NCBI GenBank assembly: GCA_030628375.1
Contig: DAOVRD010000005.1
Span: 1-34,134, forward strand
Origin: Planctomycetota bacterium
GTDB lineage: Bacteria > Planctomycetota > Brocadiia > SM23-32
Direction: 5' to 3'
Length of the DNA stretch: 34,134 bases
The notes under the pieces are model-generated. The model was not told where the DNA came from. It made no database searches and was given only the letters and a program-made list of their open reading frames with translations. Shown here in pieces: positions 8,902-19,096 of the stretch; position 1 is the first letter of the stretch; every line of letters begins with the position of its first letter. Both the position numbers and the translations under genes were made by a program.

Positions 8902-11166
8902 ATGACGCAAGGTAGTCAGACAGACACCCCGGCCGACCGGGTCGCCTCCGTGGCCCTCAACCTGCCCCTGGACAGGACTTTCGACTACCTGGTGCCCCAG
9001 AGCCTGCGAGGCCAGGTGGTGGTCGGGGGACGGGTGCGCGTGCCGTTCGGCAAGCGCCTCCAGGTGCTGGGCTACTGCGTCGGACTCAAAGCAAGCTCCG
9101 AAGTGCCCGAAGCGGGCCTGAAGGCCATAAGCCGCTCGCTCGACAAGGAGCCCGTGTTCACGCCCCTCATGCTGAAACTGGCGCGCTGGATGGCGCAGTA
9201 TTACCGCTGCTCGCTGGGGGAGGCGCTCCACGCGGCGCTGCCTTCGGCAGTGCGTAAGGGCAGGGAAAGACGCAAGGTCCGGTTCGCCTGCCTGCGACTG
9301 CCGGGTGAGGAAGCCGAACGCATAGCCGACGAAATATTCGACAAGAGCCCCGCCCAGAGCAAGATACTCCGCACGCTGGCGCTCATGGGCGGCGAAGCGC
9401 CTGCGGCCGAACTGAAGAAGGCCACTGCCACTTCGCAACCGTCTCTGAATGCCCTGGAGAAGCGCGGCTATCTGAAGTCCGAAATGCGCCTGGTGGAATC
9501 CGAGGACCCGCTCCCCCACCCGCCGACATCCCCTCAGCAGCCACCCAGACTCACGCCCGAGCAGCACAGGGCCTACGACGTCATCACCGAGGGGATGAGT
9601 CGCGGGCGGTTCGACGTCGTGCTCCTGCACGGCATTACGTCCAGCGGCAAGACGGAGGTGTACTTGCAGTGCATCGCCGAGCTGCTGCGCCTGGGCAAAC
9701 AGGCCATCGTGCTGGTGCCCGAGATCAGCCTCACTCCGCAGACGGTGCGGCATTTCGGCAGCCGGTTCGCCAGGCTGGCCGTCCTGCACAGCCGCCTGAC
9801 CGAAGCGGAGCGCCTGCGCCAGTGGCACCGCATCCGCAGCGGCGAGGCCGACGTCGTGGTCGGCGCGCGCTCGGCAATCTTCGCCCCGGTGCCCGCCCTG
9901 GGGCTCCTGGTGATTGATGAAGAACACGAGAACAGCTTCAAGCAGGACACGGTGCCGCGCTACCACGCCAGGGACGTGGGCATAATGCGCGCTCGCTTCG
10001 ACGACGCACTGGTCGTGCTCGGCTCGGCGACGCCTTCTCTGGAAAGCTACCACAACTACCAGGTGGGCAAATACACAAGGGTGATGCTGACGTCCCGCAT
10101 CGGCGGCCACCCACTGCCCCCGGTGGAGGTGGTCAACATGAGCGAGGAATGGGCCGGCCGCGGGCGGCTTCGGGTGATCAGCCGGCGACTGGAGTCCCGG
10201 ATGCGCGAGAGCCTGGAGCGCGGGGAGCAGGTCATTCTGTTCATCAACAGGCGCGGCTTCTCGACCTTCATTCACTGCCCGCGCTGCGGATACGCGCTGA
10301 AATGCCTGCGCTGCGACATCACGTTGAACTATCACCAGAAGATCAACGCTCTGGTCTGCCACTACTGCGGGTTCGAGCGGAGGCCGCCGTCCTCGTGCCC
10401 CGAGTGCGGCCTGGAGCAGATGCACTTCAGCGGCACCGGCACCGAGCGCGTCGAGGCGGCGGTGCGAGAGCTGTTCCCCGAACGCACGGCCACCCGAATG
10501 GACAGCGATACCACCAAGGCCCGCCAGGCACACCGGGACAAGCTCGAAGCATTCCGAACCGGGCGCGCCGACATCCTCATCGGCACGCAGATGATCGCCA
10601 AGGGGTTGGACTTCCCCAACGTGACAACGGTGGGAGTCGTCAACGCCGACGTGGCGCTGCACCTGCCGGACTTCCGCTCCCGGGAACGCACGTTCCAACT
10701 GCTGGCGCAGGTGGCGGGCCGCACCGGCCGGGGCCCCGCGGGCGGTCGGGTGATCGTCCAGACCTTCATGGCGCAAGACCCCAGCATCCAGGCGGCGGCG
10801 CATCACGACTACGAGGCGTTTGCACGACACGAACTCCCCCTGCGCCGGGAACTGCGCTACCCGCCTTACGGACGCATGGTGCGCATCATCTGCAGGGGAC
10901 GAAAGGCGGAGGCCGTCGAGCAGTTCGCCAGCAGCCTTGGCACGGCCCTGCGCAGATTGTGCGAGCAACTGGGCGACGGCGCCCAGGTGCTGGGCCCCGC
11001 GCCCGCGCCCATTTCCCAGATCAGAGGACGGCATCGCCGCCACCTGCTGATCAAGTGCCCGAATTCCCGATCGGTCGCAGACCTTATGCAGGACGCGGCC
11101 GGAATGCTCAAGGGCCCGGCCAGCGTGAAGGTGGTGGTGGACGTGGACCCGCAGTCAATGCTTTGA
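8902..11166 (+). CDS. priA: Primosomal protein N' (replication restart helicase)
   Basis: LHGITSSGKTEVY (Walker A), VIDEEHE, zinc-binding CPRCGYALKCLRCD...CHYCG...CPECG, GTQMIAKGLDFPNVTTVGVVNAD, QVAGRTGRG. Confidence 0.96.
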   Translation: MTQGSQTDTPADRVASVALNLPLDRTFDYLVPQSLRGQVVVGGRVRVPFGKRLQVLGYCVGLKASSEVPEAGLKAISRSLDKEPVFTPLMLKLARWMAQYYRCSLGEALHAALPSAVRKGRERRKVRFACLRLPGEEAERIADEIFDKSPAQSKILRTLALMGGEAPAAELKKATATSQPSLNALEKRGYLKSEMRLVESEDPLPHPPTSPQQPPRLTPEQHRAYDVITEGMSRGRFDVVLLHGITSSGKTEVYLQCIAELLRLGKQAIVLVPEISLTPQTVRHFGSRFARLAVLHSRLTEAERLRQWHRIRSGEADVVVGARSAIFAPVPALGLLVIDEEHENSFKQDTVPRYHARDVGIMRARFDDALVVLGSATPSLESYHNYQVGKYTRVMLTSRIGGHPLPPVEVVNMSEEWAGRGRLRVISRRLESRMRESLERGEQVILFINRRGFSTFIHCPRCGYALKCLRCDITLNYHQKINALVCHYCGFERRPPSSCPECGLEQMHFSGTGTERVEAAVRELFPERTATRMDSDTTKARQAHRDKLEAFRTGRADILIGTQMIAKGLDFPNVTTVGVVNADVALHLPDFRSRERTFQLLAQVAGRTGRGPAGGRVIVQTFMAQDPSIQAAAHHDYEAFARHELPLRRELRYPPYGRMVRIICRGRKAEAVEQFASSLGTALRRLCEQLGDGAQVLGPAPAPISQIRGRHRRHLLIKCPNSRSVADLMQDAAGMLKGPASVKVVVDVDPQSML

Positions 11167-11229
11167 GAGCAGTTCGAGGAGCGCTTTGGGGACTGGCCGG
11201 CCGCACGGGGAAAACGGGCTCGAAGGCAG

Positions 11230-11258
11230 TTGACAACGGTGTTCCGATAGGCTATCAT
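11230..11258 (+). promoter_or_regulatory. Sigma70-like promoter TTGACA-N17-TATCAT
   Basis: Read directly; upstream of the ORF pair at 11458-13583. Confidence 0.6.
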
Positions 11259-11457
11259 CCTGCCCGCAGTTGTCCGGCGACCGTTCTCGCCGGGGGCATT
11301 GGGGGATTCGGATGCATCAACCGGTCCAAGTCCAGGGGTTTTCTTTGTGTCTCTTTCGGTTCGACCAGCGGGAGGAGGTGATGCTTCCCTTACGTACGCT
11401 GCAGGAAACAACCGGAATGCGTAGGCGTTTGGAGTTCTCGTTCTAGGGGAATGCAAA

Positions 11458-12375
11458 ATGAGCGCAAGTGAGCAGCAAGCGGAGGATCAAGTGGCTCAAA
11501 TGCGCGAGGCCCTTCGGTCCGTCGCCAAGTCGCGGCGCATATCACGCGTTGTAGGCATAGTCGCGGTGGTAGTGGGCCTGTGCATCGTCGTGCTTTTCCT
11601 GTGGAGTCTGCGCAACATCGCGGCCTCGGTGACGGAAAACCCTGAGCCGCTGCGGGAAGCCTTCACGAAGCGAATCCAGCTGTTGGGGCTTGAGAGGAAG
11701 GCCACACAGGTTGCCAAAGAAGTGACCCCGGTGGTCCAGGAAGAGACAATGGCTCTGCTGAAGGACCTCGAGCTGCCGAAAATGGTGATGGAAGAGGCCC
11801 AGATCATGGCAGAAGACCTCGAGCCCATCCTGCGCAGGGAACTCGAGCGGGTGCGCCCGCGTCTGGAGGGACTGCTGGAGGCGCAGAAAGAAAAGACCGC
11901 TGAGGGCCTGCGGGACCTGCTGGAGGAGAGACTCAGCGGGCGGTTCGTCGCGTCCATCGAGCTTCACAGGACCCAACTGGAAACACGGACCGGCCTGACG
12001 GAAGAGAAGCTGGCCGAGGTCATCCAGAACCTGCAGACAGTCTGCGGGGAGGCCCTGGCCAACGTCATCCAGAGGCGCACGGGCGACGTGAGGACGGAAA
12101 TGGAGAAGATCGGCCACATGCTGGAGCAGATCCCGCCGCTGCGCAAAGAGATGAGCCAGGATACGCTGCTGGCCGAGATGAAGGACGTACTCCTGGCCTT
12201 GCTGAAAGACAGCTTGCCCGACTACCCCATCGCGGCTCAGGAGTTCGCCCCTGTGCGGCGAGCCCCGCCAGGGCCCCCAATCGGGGTGCCGCCTGAAGTG
12301 CTGAGACAGATAATGGAAGAGGAGAGAAAAGCCGCAGAGGCAGCCAGGAAAGCGGCCGGGGAGGGCGGACAATGA
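11458..12375 (+). CDS. Membrane-anchored coiled-coil protein, paralogous to the next ORF
   Basis: TM segment VVGIVAVVVGLCIVVLFLWSL, helical body, C-terminal GPPIGVPPEVLRQIMEEERKAAEAARKAAGEGGQ. Confidence 0.75.
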   Translation: MSASEQQAEDQVAQMREALRSVAKSRRISRVVGIVAVVVGLCIVVLFLWSLRNIAASVTENPEPLREAFTKRIQLLGLERKATQVAKEVTPVVQEETMALLKDLELPKMVMEEAQIMAEDLEPILRRELERVRPRLEGLLEAQKEKTAEGLRDLLEERLSGRFVASIELHRTQLETRTGLTEEKLAEVIQNLQTVCGEALANVIQRRTGDVRTEMEKIGHMLEQIPPLRKEMSQDTLLAEMKDVLLALLKDSLPDYPIAAQEFAPVRRAPPGPPIGVPPEVLRQIMEEERKAAEAARKAAGEGGQ

Positions 12376-13583
12376 ACGAAAAGAACACCGAAATGACTCC
12401 GCAAGCGGAAGAGTCCAAAGGTGGCGCGCCGCAGGACCTGACGGCCCTTGCTGCGGAAGTGAGCGCCATGGAAAGGAAGGCGGCGTCTGCATGGAAGATG
12501 GCGCTGGTTGGCTGGGCGATCCTGCTGGCGATCATCTTCAGCTACCTGAACTTCTGGCTGTTGCAGAGCGTCATCAAACCCGCCGCGCAGCCCGATAGGT
12601 TGGTGGCACTGGGCTTTGTGGCTGTGGACAGCGCGCTGGCCAGTCGGGGCCTGCCAAGCCTTGAGTCCTCCCAGCTCCCCGTCAAGGTGGCAGACCTGCT
12701 GAAAGAGCGGACGCCCATTGTGATCGCGGAGCAGGTCAGGCCGCGGCTCATAGAGCTCCAGCAGAAGCTGCCCGAACTGCGCAAGGAATACACCGAGAAG
12801 GTCGCCCAAAAAGCGCCAGAACTGATGGACGACGCCGTTGACTACCTCCAGAGCAATCTGCTGCCCATGGCCCACGACAGGCTCATCGGGTTCGTGGAGA
12901 GCAGGGTGGACGAGATCCTCGAACGGGCGGAGGAAACCATCGGCCGCGCCGTTGGAGAGGTCATTGCCTCCACTGACGATAGCCTGGCCCTCATTAGTCA
13001 GGACGAGAGGCTTCGGCTATCCCTGGAGGAGGCCTTCGAGGAAGAGATGGGCGAGGTCCTGGACATGCTGTTCACGGACCTGGATAAGAAAATCGCCAAG
13101 GTCGGAGGAGACATAGGCGACCTCATCGGGAAAATGGACGCCGGCACGCTCGACAAGAGGGACATGCTGGAACTGCGCCTGATCCAGATCACCAACGCCC
13201 TGTTCACTTCGCTGGTGGAAGCTGTGCCCGCGGCCGAGGGCGAGGATATCTTCCAGCAACTGATGAACAGGCTGAAAGAGCTCAAGCTTGAAGCACCTGC
13301 AAGGCGTCGCATCGGCGTGGACGTCATGACAGGAGAGGCGCCCGACCTCAGCGCTGTCCCCGAGGAGTTCCGCGAGGAAGTCCGGAAGCAGATCCAGGAA
13401 GCCCGGGAAGCGGCCCAGAAAGCGGCAGGAGACCTGCCAGGGGGTCCGGGAGCGCCGCGCGCGCGCGCGGCGCCCAGAGCGCCGTCTGGAGGTCCGCCGC
13501 CTGAAGTCCTGAAGAGGATCCAAGAGGAAGAAAAGAAGGCCCGAGAAGAGGCAATAAAGAGGGCAGAAGGGGCAGGACAATAA
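12372..13583 (+). CDS. Membrane-anchored coiled-coil protein, paralogous to the previous ORF
   Basis: ATGA overlap with the upstream ORF; TM MALVGWAILLAIIFSYLNFWLL; C-terminal SGGPPPEVLKRIQEEEKKAREEAIKRAEGAGQ. Confidence 0.75.
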   Translation: MNEKNTEMTPQAEESKGGAPQDLTALAAEVSAMERKAASAWKMALVGWAILLAIIFSYLNFWLLQSVIKPAAQPDRLVALGFVAVDSALASRGLPSLESSQLPVKVADLLKERTPIVIAEQVRPRLIELQQKLPELRKEYTEKVAQKAPELMDDAVDYLQSNLLPMAHDRLIGFVESRVDEILERAEETIGRAVGEVIASTDDSLALISQDERLRLSLEEAFEEEMGEVLDMLFTDLDKKIAKVGGDIGDLIGKMDAGTLDKRDMLELRLIQITNALFTSLVEAVPAAEGEDIFQQLMNRLKELKLEAPARRRIGVDVMTGEAPDLSAVPEEFREEVRKQIQEAREAAQKAAGDLPGGPGAPRARAAPRAPSGGPPPEVLKRIQEEEKKAREEAIKRAEGAGQ

Positions 13584-14219
13584 GCTGCCCGGATGACTCC
13601 GCAAAGGAGCGCAATCCACGGCGAAGTCGCCGGCCTCGGGGTAGAGAGATTTGACTTCTCATCGCCTCATCAATCCCCAGGCGGGACGAGCGGGTTGCGC
13701 TCCTTCCTTTCCCCGGCCCAGGTCCACGACGTGTTTCAACTGAGCGCCGCTCCGGCCGGAGGCGTGTCCTGCGTTCTGGACGCCCTGAATCTGTTCCCCG
13801 GAGCAGCAGCCGCGACTTGCCGTTGCTCTTGACATGGACCTCCGGAAAGTGTACCTTGAATGTGTTCACTTCAAGGGGCATCCAATACTTATGACGCTGG
13901 TTCTTCACCGGCGTCGGCTGTTCGTCGAGTAGTCCAAGAACATAGCAGGCATCTCTGGCACGACTTCAGCGCGCTGACCATGATCTGCGTTGATTGGGCA
14001 GGTTGAAGGATCGCTCGCCATTGAGTCCCGATTAAGCCCGTGCCGTCCGGTGTCACTCTGGTAGTTCTCAGCGACTCCCGCGGGGACATCGCACAGGACG
14101 TTGCCGGCACGAGGCGATCTTGTGCAACGGCTTGCGCGGCGCGTGCATGCGACCCGCCACGCCGTCAGCCAACAAAAGGGCTCTGCGTCGTAATCCAGAC
14201 TCTGAGCAAGGCGGGCCAC

Positions 14220-16958
14220 ATGCCGGAGACTCTTTTTGCGGTCGACGCGTACGCCCACATCTACCAGTTCTTCTATGCCATCAAGGGCCTGACAGGGCCG
14301 GACGGGGAACCGGTCAATGCAGTCTATGGCTTTGCCCGAATGCTCGAAAACCTGCGTCGGGATTACGGGGCCGACTACCTTGTGGTGGCGTTCGACGGGC
14401 CAGGGAAACTCGTCCGGAGCGAAGTCTACGAACAATACAAAGCCAACCGGCCTCCGATGCCCGAGCCGCTGCAACGCCAGATACCCGTCATCCGAGAACT
14501 GCTGGAGGTCCAGGGAATACCACAGCTCTCTGCGGAAGGACACGAGGCCGACGACGTGCTCGCCGCCGTGGCAAAGCAAGCCGCCCGGAAGGGAATCAAC
14601 ACGGTGATCGTCACCACAGACAAGGACGCTGAGCAGTTGATAGACGAGCGGACAAGCGTCCTTCACATCCACAAGGACAGGGAACTCCTCCTGGGGCCGG
14701 AAGAGCTGATCGAACTCAAAGGGGTCGAGCCCTGGCAGGTGATCGAAGTGATGTCCCTGGCCGGAGACCCCACGGACAACGTCCCCGGCGTGCCTGGCAT
14801 CGGCCCAAAGACCGCGCTGAAGCTCATCCAGCAGTTCGGCAGCGTGGAGAATCTCTACGCGAACCTGGACCAGGTCAAGAGCGAGAGCCTGCGCCAGAAA
14901 CTGCTCGATCACCGCGAGGACATGGAGCTGGCGGCCGATCTCGTTAGACTGAATCCTGAGATCCCCGTGGAACTCGATCTGCAGCAGTGCCGCACAGGAA
15001 AGGTGGACCCGGCAGAGCTTCAGCAATTCTACGAGGCGCTCGGCTTCCGCTCCTTCCGCCGGGACACTGCCCGGCCAACGGCCGAGGCGGGCCAGACGGC
15101 GCTTTTCGGCCAGGAGGCGGAGCCGGAGGTCCGGCTCGATACGCTCGAATCCCTGGAGAAGGACTACTCGACTGTGACCGGCCTGGAGGCCCTGGGGAAG
15201 CTGGTAGAGACGCTGAGCCGCCAGGAGACGATTGCCGTCGACCTGGAGACCACGAGCCTGCAGCCGCGGGCGGCCCGGATCGTCGGTTTCGCATTCGCGT
15301 GGCGCCCTCATCAGGCCGTCTACGTGGCCACAGGGGGCCCGCCGCGGGAAGTGTTCTGCCCCCTGGAGGAGGCGATCGCCGCACTGAGGCCCATCCTGGA
15401 GTCAGAATCGCCGGGCAAGGTGGGGCAGAACCTGAAGTACGACATGGCCGTGCTGAAGAACTACGGCGTGGAACTGAACGGACTGCGCTGTGACTCCATG
15501 GTGGCTTCCTATCTCCTTCATCCCGCCAGCAGAAGCCACGGGCTGGACGCGCTGGCCCGCAGGCACCTGAACTACAGTACGGTGAAGATCGCCGAGGTGA
15601 TCGGCAAGGGCAGCAAACAGGTCACCATGGACGCCGTCCCCATCGAGAAGGTGGCTCCCTACGCGTGCGAGGACGCCGACGTGGCGCTTCAGCTCAGCAA
15701 ACTGCTCACGGGCCAACTCCAGGAGCAAGGCCTGTGGGAGCTTTTCACGCGGCTCGAACTGCCCCTGGTGCCCGTGCTGGCCGAGATGGAATGGGTCGGC
15801 GTCAAAGTGGACACGGGGCAGTTGGCCGACATCAGCAAGGAATTCGAGGCAAAGCTGGCGGAGCTGGCAAAGGAGGTGTTCCGTGAAGCCGGGCGGGAGT
15901 TCAACCTCAACTCGCCCCAGCAGCTCAGCAAGGTGCTGTTCGAAGAGCTGCGCCTCCCCGCTCCGGCCGGCGGCCGACGCAAGACGGGGTATTCGACCGC
16001 CAGCGACGTCCTCACCGGCCTGAAGGACCGCTACCCCATCGCGAGCCACGTGCTGGAGCACCGCGAACTGAGCAAGCTGAAGTCCACCTATGCAGACACC
16101 CTCATGGAGATGGTCAACGCGAACACGGGCCGCGTTCATACATCCTTCAACCAGACCGTCACGGCGACCGGGCGGCTCTCCAGCAGCGACCCCAACCTGC
16201 AGAACATCCCTGTGCGCACCCCGCTGGGCCGGCGCATTCGGCGGGCGTTCGTGGCCGGAGCACAGGACATGTCCTTGCTCGGCGCCGACTACTCGCAGGT
16301 GGAACTGCGCATTCTGGCCCACTGTTCCGCAGATCCCACCCTCTGCGAGGCATTCGAGCAGGACCGAGACATCCATCGCTTTGTCGCGGCACAGGTGAAC
16401 GACGTGCCGGAAGACGACGTGACCGACCAGATGCGGCAGCAGGCCAAATCGGTGAACTTCGGCATCATCTACGGCCTGAGCCCTTACGGACTGAGCCGCC
16501 AGATCGGCGTCGCAGTCCCGGAGGCCGAGCGGTTCATCCGGAGCTATTTCGAGCGCTACCCCGAGGTCAAGCACTTCATCGGCAAGACGATAGACCAGGC
16601 GCGGCGCGACGGATGTGTCAGAACCCTGGCGGGACGGAAGCGGACCATCGAGGGCATCGAAGCCACAGGGGCCGCCCGGAGTGCTGCAGAACGCATCGCC
16701 GTCAACACCGTCATTCAAGGCTCGGCTGCGGACCTCATCAAGCTGGCAATGATTGAGATACATCGCGGTCTCCCCGCTGTCAGTAGCCGGGCGCAGATGC
16801 TCATACAGATCCATGACGAACTCGTTTTCGAGGTGCTGGACGCCGAGATGGACCGGGTCCGCAGCTTCGTCACCGAGAAGATGACCAACGCCCTGAAGCT
16901 GACAGTGCCGCTGAAGGTGCACACCGCTGCGGCCAAGAACTGGGCGGATGCAAAGTGA
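14220..16958 (+). CDS. polA: DNA polymerase I
   Basis: 5' nuclease domain (LFAVDAYAHIYQFFYA, EGHEADDVLAAV), exo domain (IAVDLETTSL, YACEDADV), polymerase motifs (DYSQVELRILAH, QAKSVNFGIIYGLSPYGLS, IQIHDELVFEV). Confidence 0.97.
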   Translation: MPETLFAVDAYAHIYQFFYAIKGLTGPDGEPVNAVYGFARMLENLRRDYGADYLVVAFDGPGKLVRSEVYEQYKANRPPMPEPLQRQIPVIRELLEVQGIPQLSAEGHEADDVLAAVAKQAARKGINTVIVTTDKDAEQLIDERTSVLHIHKDRELLLGPEELIELKGVEPWQVIEVMSLAGDPTDNVPGVPGIGPKTALKLIQQFGSVENLYANLDQVKSESLRQKLLDHREDMELAADLVRLNPEIPVELDLQQCRTGKVDPAELQQFYEALGFRSFRRDTARPTAEAGQTALFGQEAEPEVRLDTLESLEKDYSTVTGLEALGKLVETLSRQETIAVDLETTSLQPRAARIVGFAFAWRPHQAVYVATGGPPREVFCPLEEAIAALRPILESESPGKVGQNLKYDMAVLKNYGVELNGLRCDSMVASYLLHPASRSHGLDALARRHLNYSTVKIAEVIGKGSKQVTMDAVPIEKVAPYACEDADVALQLSKLLTGQLQEQGLWELFTRLELPLVPVLAEMEWVGVKVDTGQLADISKEFEAKLAELAKEVFREAGREFNLNSPQQLSKVLFEELRLPAPAGGRRKTGYSTASDVLTGLKDRYPIASHVLEHRELSKLKSTYADTLMEMVNANTGRVHTSFNQTVTATGRLSSSDPNLQNIPVRTPLGRRIRRAFVAGAQDMSLLGADYSQVELRILAHCSADPTLCEAFEQDRDIHRFVAAQVNDVPEDDVTDQMRQQAKSVNFGIIYGLSPYGLSRQIGVAVPEAERFIRSYFERYPEVKHFIGKTIDQARRDGCVRTLAGRKRTIEGIEATGAARSAAERIAVNTVIQGSAADLIKLAMIEIHRGLPAVSSRAQMLIQIHDELVFEVLDAEMDRVRSFVTEKMTNALKLTVPLKVHTAAAKNWADAK

Positions 16959-17602
16959 GAGTCGTTGACCGCAAGAAGGCCCGGCCGTTCGTTCTGGGTA
17001 TCGGAGGAGGACCGGCAAGCGGCAAGAGCACCGTTGCCCGGCTCCTGGCCCGGCGCGGGGCCAGAGTGGTGGACGCAGATCGGATCGGGCATCAGATACT
17101 GACGCGCCCACGGGTCAAGCAGTCGCTCGTGGAGGTCTTTGGCAAACACATACTGGACAATTCGGGCCGCATCAGCAGACCCAGGCTTGCAGAAGAGGTG
17201 TTCGGCAATCCGGATAAGCTCGAAAGACTCGATCGGATTGTGCACCCGCCGCTGCTGGACGAGATCCGCGCTCAGGTGGATCGGCTGAAGCGGGAAGACG
17301 ACGTCCTTATGGTAGTTGTTGACGCGGCCCTTCTGATAGAGTGGAACTTGCACAGCGAGCTGTGCAACGCCGTCGTGTTCGTGGACGCGCCGGTGGACGT
17401 GCGGCGTCGGCGCGCCGTCTGCGGCCGACAGATGCGCCCCGAGCAGTTCGACAAGCGGGCGCAAGCTCAACTGCCGCAAGAAACACAAAGGCAGCAGGCA
17501 GACTACCTGCTGGACAACACTGCATCATTGGCACAACTCGAACAGGAAGTGGAAAGACTATGGAACGCAATCCTCACCGAAAGCTCGCCAACGGCAACAT
17601 GA
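16955..17602 (+). CDS. coaE: Dephospho-CoA kinase
   Basis: [39 protein letters not shown] start overlapping the polA stop (GTGA). Confidence 0.92.
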   Translation: MRVVDRKKARPFVLGIGGGPASGKSTVARLLARRGARVVDADRIGHQILTRPRVKQSLVEVFGKHILDNSGRISRPRLAEEVFGNPDKLERLDRIVHPPLLDEIRAQVDRLKREDDVLMVVVDAALLIEWNLHSELCNAVVFVDAPVDVRRRRAVCGRQMRPEQFDKRAQAQLPQETQRQQADYLLDNTASLAQLEQEVERLWNAILTESSPTAT

Positions 17603-17661
17603 GAGCATCAGGGCGATTCGAGAGGGGTTCTTCTCGGGGCCAGAACCACAGGAGAACCCAA

Positions 17662-18987
17662 ATGGACAACGGAAGGACGCCAAGGCAAGGGACTCCCGAG
17701 CAAGGGCGCGTGCCGTCTGGCGAGGGGTTCCACATCGCGGAACTCCAGAAGATGACGGTCAAGCAGCTCCAGAAAGCAGCCAAGGAAGAAGGCATCGTGC
17801 ACACCAGCGGGCTGAAGAAGCAGGAGCTGATCTTCCAGATGCTCAAGATGCGAGTCACCACCAGCGGCGCCATGTACGGCGAAGGCGTGCTGGAGGTCTT
17901 GCCCGACGGATTCGGGTTCCTGCGGTCGCCCGATTACAGCTATATGCCCAGCCCCGACGACATATACGTCTCGCCCAGCCAGATACGGCGCTTCGGGCTG
18001 CGCACCGGCAATCTGGTCAGCGGCCTGATTCGTCCTCCCAAGGACAAGGAGCACTACTTCGCACTGCTCAAGGTGGAGGCCGTCAACTACGAAAGCCCCG
18101 ACGCGGCGATGAACCTTACCGTCCTGGAAGACCTGACGCCCTACCACCCCACCAAGAGGCTCCTGTTGGAGCGCGAGGCCGAGGAGGTGGACATGCGGAT
18201 CGTGGACCTGGTGACGCCCATCGGCCAGGGACAGCGCGGCCTGATCGTCGCCGCGCCGCGCACCGGCAAGACGATCCTGCTGCAAAAGATCGGCAACTCG
18301 GTCGCCAAGAACCATCCCGAGATCGAACTCATAATACTGCTGATCCAGGAGCGGCCCGAGGAAGTGACCGACATGCAGCGCAACGTCCCGGACGCCCAAG
18401 TCATCAGCTCTACGTTCGACGAACCGGCCAGCCGGCACATTCAGGTTGCCAACATGGTGCTGGAGAAGGCCCGCCGCCAGCTGGAGTACGGCAAGGACGT
18501 GGTCATCTTGCTTGACAGCATAACCCGACTGGCCCGCGCCCATAACACCGAGATCCCTCACAGCGGCAAGATCCTCAGCGGCGGCGTGGAGGCCAGCGCC
18601 CTGCAAAAGCCCAAGAGGTTCTTCGGCAGCGCTCGCAACATCGAGAATGGTGGCACCCTTACCATCATCGCCACCGCCCTGATCAACACCGGCAGCCGAA
18701 TGGACGACGTTATCTACGAGGAGTTCAAAGGCACCGGCAACATGGAGTTGCATCTGGACCGCAACCTGGCCGACAGAAGAATCTGGCCGGCCATTGACAT
18801 CACCATGAGCGGCACCCGCAAGGAAGAACTCCTGCTCGACCCCGAGGAACTCAAACGCATCCAGCTACTCCACAGGATGCTCAACGACATGAATCCCATT
18901 GACGCGATTACGGCGCTCCGTGACAGGCTCGCCAAGACCCAGAACAACGCCGAGTTCCTGATGAGCATCAATGTAGACCAGCGGTAG
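17662..18987 (+). CDS. rho: Transcription termination factor Rho
   Basis: [87 protein letters not shown] before the ATG at 17662. Confidence 0.97.
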   Translation: MDNGRTPRQGTPEQGRVPSGEGFHIAELQKMTVKQLQKAAKEEGIVHTSGLKKQELIFQMLKMRVTTSGAMYGEGVLEVLPDGFGFLRSPDYSYMPSPDDIYVSPSQIRRFGLRTGNLVSGLIRPPKDKEHYFALLKVEAVNYESPDAAMNLTVLEDLTPYHPTKRLLLEREAEEVDMRIVDLVTPIGQGQRGLIVAAPRTGKTILLQKIGNSVAKNHPEIELIILLIQERPEEVTDMQRNVPDAQVISSTFDEPASRHIQVANMVLEKARRQLEYGKDVVILLDSITRLARAHNTEIPHSGKILSGGVEASALQKPKRFFGSARNIENGGTLTIIATALINTGSRMDDVIYEEFKGTGNMELHLDRNLADRRIWPAIDITMSGTRKEELLLDPEELKRIQLLHRMLNDMNPIDAITALRDRLAKTQNNAEFLMSINVDQR

Positions 18988-19001
18988 CCGCCGCCGGAAG
19001 A

Positions 19002-19021
19002 CCCGAAGTCGGGACTTCGGG
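19002..19021. repeat. Perfect hairpin CCCGAAGT-cggg-ACTTCGGG just after rho (no T-run)
   Basis: Read directly, 15 bp past the rho stop codon. Confidence 0.7.
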
Positions 19022-19096
19022 CGCGCCTTCCGCTGCGGGCGGACCGTCCGTCTTGCTCAGTTTTTTCATCCCCTGCTCTTCAGCTTTCGCACCGCC

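Noticed and set aside
8884-11043. 719-aa minus ORF antisense to priA
   Set aside because: Antisense to a clear PriA; composition typical of a shadow reading frame.
13905-15311. 468-aa minus ORF antisense to polA
   Set aside because: polA motifs on the + strand are definitive; the minus frame shows no recognisable protein.
15238-15680. Possible proofreading-deficient PolA
   Set aside because: DLETTSL and YACEDADV retain the expected acidic and Tyr residues, so the 3'-5' exonuclease looks intact.
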